DNA of 64,000 nucleotides from positions 62,001 through 126,000 of the forward strand of contig SSGH01000024.1 of assembly GCA_008015835.1 (NCBI GenBank). Reading direction: 5' to 3'. Each line of letters opens with the position of its first letter. Position 1 is the first letter of the stretch. Below, in pieces: positions 56,602-64,000 of the stretch. Origin of the DNA: Lysobacter sp. (GTDB lineage Bacteria > Pseudomonadota > Gammaproteobacteria > Xanthomonadales > Xanthomonadaceae). The notes beneath the pieces are model-generated. The model was given only the letters and a program-made list of their open reading frames with translations. It was not told the DNA's origin and did not search any database. Position numbers and translations under genes: made by a program.

Positions 56602-57678
56602 ATGTCCGCCGCCCTTCTACGCTCCGCTTCATCGCAGGCCCGCTCGCTTCGCGACGGCGTGCGCCACACCCTCTTGGCCGTCGCCGTGATCTGCGCGGTC
56701 GCCGCGTGCGGCGATAAGACCGAGCCCCCCGCGCCGACCGACCCCGCCGCGCAAACGGGCCAAACCACGACGCCGGTCGCGCCCATCGCTTCGCCGGTGA
56801 TCTCGGCGCAAGTCGCGGCGATGAGCGTCGATCAACTGCGCACCGCGGCGCGCGCCGCGCAGGCCGAGCAGCGCATGTACGCGCCGGCCGGCAATAACGC
56901 GATGGAGTACTACCTCGCATTGCGCGACAAACAGCCGAACGACGCGGCCATCGCCAGCGCGTTGACCGACCTGTTGCCCTATGCGCTGATCGCGACCGAA
57001 CAAAGCATCGGCCGCGACGATTTCGTCGAAGCGCAGCGGCTGTACGCGCTGATCGAGAAAACCGACAAGACCGCGCCCGCGCTGCCGCGTCTGAAGCAGA
57101 TGATCAACGACGGACAGTCCACGCTCGCGTTGCGTCAGCAGCAGCAGACCGAGAACGCGGAAGCCGAAAAAGAGCGTCAGGCCAAGCTCGAAGAAGACCG
57201 CAAGAAGCAGCAGGAAGAGGAACAGCGCCGCGCCGCGCAGCAGGCCGCGCAACAGCAGCAACAGCAGCAGCAACAGGCCGAAGCCGCGCGTCAGGCCGAA
57301 GCGCAGCGCCAGGCCGAAGCGCAGCGTCAAGCCGAAGCGGCGCGCCAAGCGGAAGCGGCGCGTCAGGCCGAAGCGCAGCGTCAGGCCGAGGCCAACCGCG
57401 CCGCGACCGTCAAGCCCACGGCGAGCGATCTGCGCGCGATCAGCACGCCGCAGCCGAAGTACCCGACCGATGCGCTGCGCGCCGGGCAATCGGGCGAGGT
57501 GTTGGTCGAGTTCACCGTCGGCACCGACGGCAGCGTGACCGGGGCCCGCGTCGTGCGCGGCAATCCGCCGCGCGTGTTCGATCGCGAAGCGCTGGCCGCG
57601 GTGAAACGTTGGCGCTTCCAACCGATCGCCGCGCCGGTTACTACGCGCCGCACCATCGGCTTCAAGCCCGGCGGCTGA
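56602..57678 (+). CDS. Lipoprotein with Q/A/E repeat and TonB C-terminal domain
   Basis: 358 residues. Signal with lipobox AVAAC (Cys about 36), Thr/Pro-rich spacer, helical region (about 80-180), a charged coiled coil (EKERQAKLEEDRKKQQEEEQ) with a Gln run and QAEAQRQAEAQRQAEAARQA repeats, then a TonB-type C-terminal domain (about 270-356: PQPKYPTDALRAGQSGEVLV, VVRGNPPRVFDREALAAVKR, WRFQPI). It resembles TonB-family energy transducers but is anchored by lipid, not a transmembrane helix, so it may link envelope layers. A terminator lies 55 bp downstream. Confidence 0.82.
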   Translation: MSAALLRSASSQARSLRDGVRHTLLAVAVICAVAACGDKTEPPAPTDPAAQTGQTTTPVAPIASPVISAQVAAMSVDQLRTAARAAQAEQRMYAPAGNNAMEYYLALRDKQPNDAAIASALTDLLPYALIATEQSIGRDDFVEAQRLYALIEKTDKTAPALPRLKQMINDGQSTLALRQQQQTENAEAEKERQAKLEEDRKKQQEEEQRRAAQQAAQQQQQQQQQAEAARQAEAQRQAEAQRQAEAARQAEAARQAEAQRQAEANRAATVKPTASDLRAISTPQPKYPTDALRAGQSGEVLVEFTVGTDGSVTGARVVRGNPPRVFDREALAAVKRWRFQPIAAPVTTRRTIGFKPGG

Positions 57679-57732
57679 TCGCGTCGCGACAAGCCTCGCG
57701 TTTCGCCCGCATCGAGCGGTGCGAGGACGCCA

Positions 57733-57762
57733 CGAAAAACCCGGCCTCGGCCGGGTTTTTCG
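57733..57762. terminator. Bidirectional rho-independent terminator
   Basis: CGAAAAACCCGGCC, CT, CGGCCGGGTTTTTCG: a GC stem flanked by A5 and T5, so it works for the lipoprotein gene (plus) and for the convergent ABC exporter genes (minus). Confidence 0.9.
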
Positions 57763-57853
57763 CGTTCTGCACGGTCTTTTCTATCGCCTCGGTTCGCGCC
57801 GCGGCGCGCGGCGCGAAGCGAACGCGCCGCGACGGACGAAGCGCGTTCGCGCC

Positions 57854-59026
57854 TCAGCCCGAAATCGCCAGCTTTTCCTGGTGATAGAGCCGGGCGGCCA
57901 GCACCCACAGCACGAGCCCGAGGCCCAAGCCGCAGCCCAGATACACGCCCCACACGTCCGCGCCGATCGGTTCGCTGCGCAGCAGTTTCAGGATCATCTG
58001 GTTCTGCGCGAGAAACGGCACCGCGAACTGCCAGATCTGCTGCTTCACCGGGTTCACCATCAACATGATGGTCGGCAGCATCGGCAGCAGCATCAGCAGC
58101 GACATGTAGCTCTGCGCTTCTTTCACCGACTTCACGCTGGCCGAGATCAACGTCAGCAGCGTGGTGCCGATCAACACCATCGGCAGCAGCACCAGCAGCA
58201 ATTGCGCGATCACCTGGGTGGAGATCGTCAACGAGCGCATGCCGCCCGGCGCGAACATCAGCGTGAGTTTGAACGCGGTGAGAATCAGCACCAAACTGAG
58301 CATGGCGAAGCCGCAGGCGGCGAGAATCTTGCCGCTCATGATCGCGGCGCGCGCGGCCGGCGTCGCCAGCAGCGGTTCCAGCGACTGCCGCTCGCGTTCG
58401 CCGGCGGTGACGTCGATGACCAAGTACGCGCCGCCGAGGAAGCTGCTGATGATCAGCAGATACGGCAACATCAGCCCCAGCACCATGCCGCGTTTGGATT
58501 CGGGCGTCGCCGCGTCGCGCTGCGCCACCGCCACCGGCGAGGCGATGTTGGGGTCCACGCCGCGCTGCAGCACGCGCAGCGCGCCCAACTGGCCCGCGTA
58601 GGCGTTCAGCGTGGCGTGGATGCGCTCGACCGGAATCTGCGAATCCTGGCGCGAACTGTCGTAGATGATCTCCACCACCGCCGGTTCGCTGTTGCGCCAC
58701 TGGGTCGGGAACGTCTCGGGAATGCGCAGCACCGCGTCGTAGGTTTGATCGCGCACCGCCGCGTTGGCGTCGCGCGGCGGCGCCTTCGGTTCGATGTTCT
58801 GGCTTTTGAGGAACGCCACCAGATTCGGCGCGCGCTCGGCGCCGATCACCGGCAGCGCCAGGGTCGATTCCAACTGCGTGCGCTGTTTCTTTTCGGCCAA
58901 GGTCGACATGCCCAGCAGCAGCGCCGGCACCAGCAGCGGCATCATCAGCAAGCCGATCATCACCGTGCGGCGATCGCGAAACAGATCGAGCAGTTCTTTC
59001 TTGGCGACGGTCAGAATCGTGTTCAT
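57854..59026 (-). CDS. ABC-2 type permease, NatB-like
   Basis: 390 residues. Helix 1 near the N terminus (RDRRTVMIGLLMMPLLVPAL), a long periplasmic domain (about 45-175), then five helices in the C-terminal half (GLMLPYLLIISSFLGGAYLV, ILAACGFAMLSLVLILTAFK, VIAQLLLVLLPMVLIGTTLL, YMSLLMLLPMLPTIMLMV, LGCGLGLGLVLWVLAARLY). GERERQSLEPLLATP is the coupling loop of the NatB/YhaP-type permeases. Overlaps the ATPase gene by 4 bp. Probably exports Na+ or a drug-like compound with it; substrate inferred. Confidence 0.88.
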   Translation of the reverse strand: MNTILTVAKKELLDLFRDRRTVMIGLLMMPLLVPALLLGMSTLAEKKQRTQLESTLALPVIGAERAPNLVAFLKSQNIEPKAPPRDANAAVRDQTYDAVLRIPETFPTQWRNSEPAVVEIIYDSSRQDSQIPVERIHATLNAYAGQLGALRVLQRGVDPNIASPVAVAQRDAATPESKRGMVLGLMLPYLLIISSFLGGAYLVIDVTAGERERQSLEPLLATPAARAAIMSGKILAACGFAMLSLVLILTAFKLTLMFAPGGMRSLTISTQVIAQLLLVLLPMVLIGTTLLTLISASVKSVKEAQSYMSLLMLLPMLPTIMLMVNPVKQQIWQFAVPFLAQNQMILKLLRSEPIGADVWGVYLGCGLGLGLVLWVLAARLYHQEKLAISG

Positions 59027-59769
59027 GCGGCCTCCTCCTTATCCAGATCGGCGAGGCGCACGAACACCTCCTCCAGATCCTGTTCGCCGGTGAGCGCGCG
59101 CAGTTCGTCGGGCGTGCCGATGGCTTTCACCTCGCCGGCCGCGATCACCACGATGCGATCGCACAGCGCGGCGACCTCCTGCATGATGTGGCTGGAGAAG
59201 ATCACGCAGTGCCCCTCGGCGCGCAGATGCTGCAGAAACGCGCGCAGGCCGCGCGTGGTCATCACGTCCAGGCCGTTCGTCGGTTCGTCCAGAATCACGT
59301 TCTTCGGCGCGTGCACCAAGGCGCGCGCGATCGCGGTCTTGGTGCGCTGGCCTTGCGAGAAACCCTCGGTGCGGCGATCGAGAAAATCAGTCATCTTCAG
59401 CGTGGTCGCCAATTCCGACGTGCGCTGCGCGATGGTCGCTTCGTCCAAGCCGTGCAGGCGACCGAAGTAGGCGATGTTTTCGCGCGCGGTCAAACGTTTG
59501 TAGACGCCGCGCGCATCGGGCAGCACGCCCAGGCGGCGACGCACCGCGTCGGCGTCCTTCTGGATGTCGAAGCCGTCGACGCGCACGCTGCCGGCTTCGG
59601 GCGCCATCAGCGTGTAGAGCATGCGTAGCGTGGTGGTTTTGCCGGCGCCGTTCGGCCCGAGCAGGCCGGTGATGCGGCCGTCTTCGGCGACGAAGCTGAC
59701 GTCGCGCACCGCTTGCACGGTGCCGGTTTTGGTTTTGAAGCTTTTTTTCAGTGCATCGACTTCGATCAT
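59023..59769 (-). CDS. ABC transporter ATP-binding protein, NatA-like
   Basis: 248 residues. GLLGPNGAGKTTTLRMLYTL (Walker A), FSQGQRTKTAIARALVHAPK (signature; Q in place of the usual G after S), VILDEPTNGLD (Walker B) and SSHIMQEV (H-loop). GDP-like LPDARGVYKRLTARENIAYF is typical of the NatA branch. It energises the overlapping permease. The first gene of the pair, followed at 4-bp overlap by the permease. Confidence 0.92.
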   Translation of the reverse strand: MIEVDALKKSFKTKTGTVQAVRDVSFVAEDGRITGLLGPNGAGKTTTLRMLYTLMAPEAGSVRVDGFDIQKDADAVRRRLGVLPDARGVYKRLTARENIAYFGRLHGLDEATIAQRTSELATTLKMTDFLDRRTEGFSQGQRTKTAIARALVHAPKNVILDEPTNGLDVMTTRGLRAFLQHLRAEGHCVIFSSHIMQEVAALCDRIVVIAAGEVKAIGTPDELRALTGEQDLEEVFVRLADLDKEEAA

Positions 59770-59836
59770 GACGCGCCTCGAATGCGGAAAGGGGCGGTGG
59801 CGCGCGCACGGAGCGCGCGAGCGGCGGCGGCGAGGC

Positions 59837-61387
59837 TCATGGTTCCCACCCGTAATCGCCGGCGAACGGCGGGCTGGGCTTCAAGCGCTGCAGGCACGCG
59901 GCGTCGAGGCCTTTCGCGTCCGCGGTTTCCAAGAAGCGCGCGAACAGTTTGGGCATGCAGCCGACGGTGAGCACGCTGTGGCCCTGCCCCGGCAAAATCA
60001 GATGCCGGCCCTTGGGCAGCGTCTTCACCACCTCGTTGCCGTAGCGCGACGGCGTGACCGGGTCGAATTCGCCGCTGATCGCCAGCACCGGCACGTCGCC
60101 GGACAGCGGCTTGCGGAAGTTCGGGTCGCGCTTGCCCTTCGGCCACACTTCGCACTGCGTCTTCAAGAAGTCGACCAAGTCGGTGCCCATGATCGTGTCG
60201 GCGTCCTTGGGGTCGACGCGGATCTCCGGGTCCTCGGTGCAGCTCACCGACAGATGCATGCCCATCATGATCGCTTCGTTCATTTCGCCGCCGATCGCGT
60301 AGGCCTGCGCCAGCAGCGGTTCGTAGCGGCCTTGATCGGCGTCGCGCAGCACCAGCGGCAGCATCGACGCCGAGACCGGCTGATACGCGTACAAGCGCAG
60401 CAGCGCGCCCAAATGCGCGAAGCTCGGCGTTTCCTCGCGCCATTCGCCGGTCTTCGGGTCGCGGAAACGCACCGGCGCCAACCCGCCCGCCTGCAGGCGC
60501 GCGCGCACCGACGCCAGCGTCGCCGCCGGATCGCCCAAATTGCGTTTGCACGCCGCGTCCGCCACGCACCGGGCGAACTGCCGTTTCAGCGCGTCGTCGA
60601 GATTGCGCGCGTGTTCCTGGCCCAGCACCAGCGTATTCGGCGCGATCGAATCCAATGTGACGGTCCGCGTGCGCGACGGATAGCGCGCCGCGAATTGCTG
60701 CGCGACGCGGGTGCCGTACGAGATACCGACCAGATTGAAACGCGCCACGCCCAACGCCGCGCGCACCGCGTCCAAGTCGCGGATGTGATCGCCGGTGCCG
60801 TAGAAGCGCAGATCGGAAGTGGCGCTCAACCGGTCGCGGCAGCGCGCGGCCATGTCGCGGATCGCGTCGGGATCGCGCCACAACTCGGGTTTATCCTGCA
60901 GCCGATCCATTTCCTCGCAGCGCAGCGGATGCGATTTGCCGGTGCCGCGCGCGTCGACCAGCAGCACGTTGCGCGTGCGTCGCGCGTCGCGCACGCCTGC
61001 GTGGAGCTGCGGGTAGGCTTCGAGGATGGATTGCCCCGGGCCGCCGGCGATGAACACGATGGGGTCCGGCTCGGCTTCGCCGGTGGCCGGAATCAGCGCG
61101 AGCGCCAACTCGATCTTGCGGCCGTTCGGCGCGTCGTGATTCTCGGGCACCGCGAAGGTGGCGCATTGCGCTTCCACCGCGGCGATGCGCTTCTGGCTGA
61201 GCGCGCAGGGTTTGAAGGTGATCGCGCCGTAGCGCAGATCGCCGTTCGCGTCGGCGCGCGGCCCGGCGTTTTGCGGCGTGCGGTCGCAGCCCGCCGCCGC
61301 CAGCGCACCGGCGACGAAGAGCGAGACCGCGACGGCGCGGGAGCGGGACGCGACGCGGCGTCCGGGCGAAGGTCGTGCGGAGGTCAT
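59837..61387 (-). CDS. Lipoprotein alpha/beta-hydrolase (tripeptidyl-aminopeptidase-like)
   Basis: 516 residues. A lipoprotein signal (AVAVSLFVAGALAAAGC) precedes a hydrolase: FIAGGPGQS, LLVDARGTGKSHPL, nucleophile elbow GISYGTRVAQQFAARYP (Ser in GISYGT), SGEFDPVTP (acid) and PGQGHSVLTVGCMP (His). This is the SCO7095/Tap-type serine hydrolase family of proline iminopeptidase-related enzymes. Ten or so cysteines suggest disulfides in the periplasm. GAGGACC before ATG 61387 supports the start. No obvious operon partner; 68 bp separate it from the ABC ATPase. Confidence 0.86.
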   Translation of the reverse strand: MTSARPSPGRRVASRSRAVAVSLFVAGALAAAGCDRTPQNAGPRADANGDLRYGAITFKPCALSQKRIAAVEAQCATFAVPENHDAPNGRKIELALALIPATGEAEPDPIVFIAGGPGQSILEAYPQLHAGVRDARRTRNVLLVDARGTGKSHPLRCEEMDRLQDKPELWRDPDAIRDMAARCRDRLSATSDLRFYGTGDHIRDLDAVRAALGVARFNLVGISYGTRVAQQFAARYPSRTRTVTLDSIAPNTLVLGQEHARNLDDALKRQFARCVADAACKRNLGDPAATLASVRARLQAGGLAPVRFRDPKTGEWREETPSFAHLGALLRLYAYQPVSASMLPLVLRDADQGRYEPLLAQAYAIGGEMNEAIMMGMHLSVSCTEDPEIRVDPKDADTIMGTDLVDFLKTQCEVWPKGKRDPNFRKPLSGDVPVLAISGEFDPVTPSRYGNEVVKTLPKGRHLILPGQGHSVLTVGCMPKLFARFLETADAKGLDAACLQRLKPSPPFAGDYGWEP

Positions 61388-61547
61388 GAACGGTCCTCGG
61401 TGAGGGAACGAGAAAAAGTACGCAAAAACGGGCGAGACGGCGAAAGCGATACAGACGATGGAAACGACGGCAGCGCTTCAGGACCGCGCATGCCTCGAAG
61501 CTCGGACGCCGCGCGACGACGGATGTGACCGACGCGCGACGTCGGGG

Positions 61548-62711
61548 TCAAGCGTCCGGCGTCGCCGCCGCCCGCGCATCGGCCCGCAGCGCGCGCAGTT
61601 CGTCCTGCAGCAGCGGGATCGTGCCGGCATCGGCGACCTCGCGCAACGCTGCCTCGCCGCGATCGACCGCCGCCATCGCCGCGGTCGCGTCGCCCATGGC
61701 CAGCGCGATCGCCGCTTCGGTCATGGCGCGCGCCGCGGTTTCGACCATGCCGCCCTTCGCGCGCGCGAACCACGTTTGCGCCGTCGCCGGATCGCCGCGA
61801 TAGCGCGCCGCGAAATAGGCCACGTCGCAGGCCAAGGCTTGCCGAAATCCGGACGGATACGCTTCGTAACCTTCGGCGACGCGGTCGATCCACTCGCCCG
61901 CGCGCTCCAATTCGCGGCGATCCAGCGCGACGTGATACGCCATCCACCACACCGCCACGTCGCGCAACGGTTCGCGTCCCGAGAGCGCCAGCGCGCGCTG
62001 CAGCAGCGTGTCGTCGCGGTCGCGCGGCCGCGTACCGGCCAGACTCTCGGCGTACGCGGCCACCAACAGCGTGCGCTGTTCCACCGCTTCGCCGCCGCGC
62101 CGCAACTCCAGGAACTGCATGCCGTCGCTGAGAAAACCGCCGGCCCGCATCGGAATCGCGGTGGCGAGGAAAATCATGAACGACAGCGCCCCGACGATGC
62201 CCGCATGGGCCGCCCAGCGGCCGTCCAGCGTCTGCGCGGCGGCGAAGCCCCCCACCGTCAGCAGCAAACTCGCCAGCGGCCCGCCGATCACCAGAGGCAG
62301 AAACTCGCGCGCATCGATCCGGCCCTTCGTCGGCATCGCCGCGGCCAAACCGCCGAACGTATCGCCGCGCAGAAACCAGTCCAATTTCAAACCCGACACC
62401 GTGCGCCGCAAACGCAGCGGCCCGACGATCAACAGCACGAACCGCATCCCGCGCAGCCCGCCGCCGGCCAAATGCCCGAGTTCGTGCACCAGCACCACGA
62501 CGAAAAACCACAGCGGCAAGAGCAACAGATCGAATGCGTTCAACGCGTCCAGCGGACCGAACAGCGCGCGCATCCATTCCTTCTGCGCGCCGAAACGCGC
62601 ACCGAGCCAACCGATGGCCGCGCCGCCCAGGGCGAAGCCGACCACCACCGGCCATCCGCGTCGCTTGGGTGCGGCGGCGCGCGGGTTCGCGCTGGCGTCG
62701 TCGGCGTTCAT
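61548..62711 (-). CDS. M50-type membrane metalloprotease-like protein
   Basis: 387 residues. Several transmembrane helices; HELGH (in VVVLVHELGHLAGGGLRGMR) is the HExxH zinc motif, and GGPLASLLLTVGG plus FLSDGMQFLE supply the LDG-type second site of M50 proteases. After about residue 215 a soluble helical domain follows (TLLVAAYAESLAGTRPRDRD ...) with TPR-like spacing. It may cleave membrane proteins in regulated intramembrane proteolysis; no anti-sigma factor is adjacent. ATG 62711 is used. Confidence 0.84.
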   Translation of the reverse strand: MNADDASANPRAAAPKRRGWPVVVGFALGGAAIGWLGARFGAQKEWMRALFGPLDALNAFDLLLLPLWFFVVVLVHELGHLAGGGLRGMRFVLLIVGPLRLRRTVSGLKLDWFLRGDTFGGLAAAMPTKGRIDAREFLPLVIGGPLASLLLTVGGFAAAQTLDGRWAAHAGIVGALSFMIFLATAIPMRAGGFLSDGMQFLELRRGGEAVEQRTLLVAAYAESLAGTRPRDRDDTLLQRALALSGREPLRDVAVWWMAYHVALDRRELERAGEWIDRVAEGYEAYPSGFRQALACDVAYFAARYRGDPATAQTWFARAKGGMVETAARAMTEAAIALAMGDATAAMAAVDRGEAALREVADAGTIPLLQDELRALRADARAAATPDA

Positions 62712-62893
62712 GCGTCACGTGTCCCCAGGGCAGTGCGATGCGGCGCTTCGCGTCCCGAATGCGGCGAATCCTAGTCGTTCGATCGCGATGCGAGATCGGC
62801 CAGAGGTCATGGCGGCGCCAGCGCGTATCATCGAACGACCGAATCCGCCCGCGAATCGCGGCGATCGAATCGAAACTCCAATCGCGGGGGCGT

Positions 62894-63391
62894 ATGACGC
62901 AAGACCATGCAGTGCCGAGCGGCTCGTTTCGACGCGACCGCTCGCGACCGGGCGCTGCCGCAGGCATCGCCGCGAATCTTGCGGCCGCGATCGGTCTGTT
63001 CGCGGCGCTGCCCGTCCACGCGTATTGCACCGATGGCCGAGCGCCGTCGCTGGAGGCCGAATTCGCCGACAGCGATGCGGTCGCGATCGGCGTCGCGACC
63101 GGCCAACATCGCGTTCGCGACGCGCGCGACCCCGAAGGTTACGCGGCGACGCTGTACGACACGACGATCGAACGCGCGTTCAAAGGCGATCTTCCGAGGC
63201 GGGTCGTCGTTCGCTCCGAAAACACCAGCAGTCGATTTTCGATGACGATCGGAACGCGCTACTTGCTGTTCTTGACGAACGACGGCGCGCGGTTTTTCGT
63301 CGACAACTGCGGGCATTCCGATGCGGTTTCCGATTTGGATCAAGGGCTCTTGCCGCGCATCGAGGCATGGCGCAGGAACGAACAGAAATGA
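62894..63391 (+). CDS. Secreted protein with NTR/TIMP-like pattern
   Basis: 165 residues. Signal segment AAGIAANLAAAIGLFAALPV, cleaved near HAYC. The mature protein begins at a cysteine (AYCTDGRAPS), continues FADSDAVAIGVATG and ERAFKGDLPRRVVVRSE, YLLFLTNDGARFFVDNCGHS. The Cys near the N terminus with a partner in the second half recalls NTR/TIMP-like inhibitor domains of secreted proteins, a tentative match. It overlaps the next gene by 4 bp (ATGA). Confidence 0.6.
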   Translation: MTQDHAVPSGSFRRDRSRPGAAAGIAANLAAAIGLFAALPVHAYCTDGRAPSLEAEFADSDAVAIGVATGQHRVRDARDPEGYAATLYDTTIERAFKGDLPRRVVVRSENTSSRFSMTIGTRYLLFLTNDGARFFVDNCGHSDAVSDLDQGLLPRIEAWRRNEQK

Positions 63392-64000
63392 CAGCGAAGC
63401 GACGACCGTCGGCGACACGCCTTCTCGCGGCGATATCGTTCGTCGGCACGGTGGGCGCGATGCCCGCGGCTGCGGCGAACAGCCATGGTGCGTGTGCGGC
63501 GGCTGTCGCTTCCAGCGCCACGCTGCATTGGAGCGAATCGGCGCAGGTCGTATCGCCGTCGCGCGCGTGGGCGATCGACGTGGATGCGCGCGCCGGTCTG
63601 CGTTCGGACGATAACGAAACGCCGGTGACGCTGGTGCGCTGCGCGGATGGCGCACGCCGGCCCTTGTTCGTCCTCGACCGCGCCGCGAAGGCGCATTGGG
63701 GGCCGCGCGGCGATGCGCTGCTGGTGGTGAACGCGCCGGGCGCCGGGCATGAGCGGTTGGCGTTGTTCGACGCCGTCGGGCTGTTCGCCGACGAAACGGC
63801 GGTCGGCGCCGATCGTCTCGATCGGATCGTTCGCGATGCGGTCCGGAGCCGTCTCGGCCCGACATGGACCATCGCGTTCTATACGCCGTCGTTGGTCTCG
63901 TGGCGCGACGAACGCCTCACGCTGAGCGTCGCGCTTCGAGCGGTGCGAGGCGCCAACGGCCCATTGCGACCGTTCTGCTACGGCGTGACGGTCGATCTCG
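63388..64000 (+). CDS. Secreted hypothetical protein (runs past window end)
   Basis: At least 204 residues from ATG 63388, overlapping the preceding stop as ATGA. RLLAAISFVGTVGAMPAAAA is a signal peptide; the mature part (SHGACAAAVASSATLHWSES...) has cysteines in VRCADG and RPFCYG. No family recognised. The C terminus lies outside the window. Co-translated with the NTR-like protein, so the two probably work together outside the cytoplasm. Confidence 0.62.
   Translation, partial: MTAKRRPSATRLLAAISFVGTVGAMPAAAANSHGACAAAVASSATLHWSESAQVVSPSRAWAIDVDARAGLRSDDNETPVTLVRCADGARRPLFVLDRAAKAHWGPRGDALLVVNAPGAGHERLALFDAVGLFADETAVGADRLDRIVRDAVRSRLGPTWTIAFYTPSLVSWRDERLTLSVALRAVRGANGPLRPFCYGVTVDL

Overview
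The window reads as the replication-origin region of a high-GC gammaproteobacterium of the Xanthomonadaceae/Lysobacteraceae type. The evidence is the block dnaN-recF ... gyrB ... TonB/ExbB/ExbD ... pdxJ on one side of dnaA and rpmH-rnpA-yidC-mnmE on the other. It is supported by two effectors with a Xanthomonadales-type T4SS secretion domain, a hybrid kinase of the CrbS type, and dispersed REP-like palindromes. The genus cannot be fixed from sequence alone. No rRNA, tRNA, insertion sequence or CRISPR array was recognised.

Left part (1-24 kb): a partial ferrochelatase; a SYLF lipid-binding protein; tatABC; then an acetate/organic-acid block with an MHS-family transporter and a DcaP-like porin divergent from acs. 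acs is followed by a LuxR-type regulator (CrbR-like). Its likely partner, a 1151-residue transporter-kinase hybrid (CrbS-like), lies about 6 kb away. Between them are small membrane or secreted proteins and a low-GC gene pair: a GRDP-like protein ending in a CX3CX3CX3C tail, translationally coupled to an Fe(II)/2OG oxygenase. Next come rpmB-rpmG with a 77-bp tandem repeat downstream, a second oxygenase, an HNH protein, a short phosphatase-like protein, and a radical SAM protein divergent from cardiolipin synthase.

Middle (26-48 kb): pdxJ, three ExbD genes, ExbB, TonB, a TPR protein, an M48 lipoprotein protease and gyrB. The usual recF-gyrB junction is opened by about 12 kb of accessory DNA. 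This holds two paralogous DUF2235 lipase effectors with C-terminal XVIPCD-like domains, one behind a candidate immunity lipoprotein. Between them is a tightly packed seven-gene set: thermostable-hemolysin-family protein, acyl-AMP ligase, haem-oxygenase-like diiron enzyme, SDR, TPR protein, response regulator and histidine kinase. The first four genes overlap by exactly 4 bp at each junction, which suggests one uncharacterised biosynthetic pathway with its own sensor.

Right part (48-64 kb): recF, dnaN and dnaA with three parS-like palindromes in or beside recF and two perfect DnaA boxes between dnaN and dnaA (candidate oriC). Then come rpmH, rnpA, yidC, a small GspF-like membrane protein, mnmE, a lipoprotein with a TonB C-terminal domain, a NatAB-type ABC exporter, a lipoprotein alpha/beta hydrolase, an M50-like membrane peptidase and two coupled secreted proteins, the last cut by the window edge. 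Transcription in the core diverges from the dnaA-rpmH gap.
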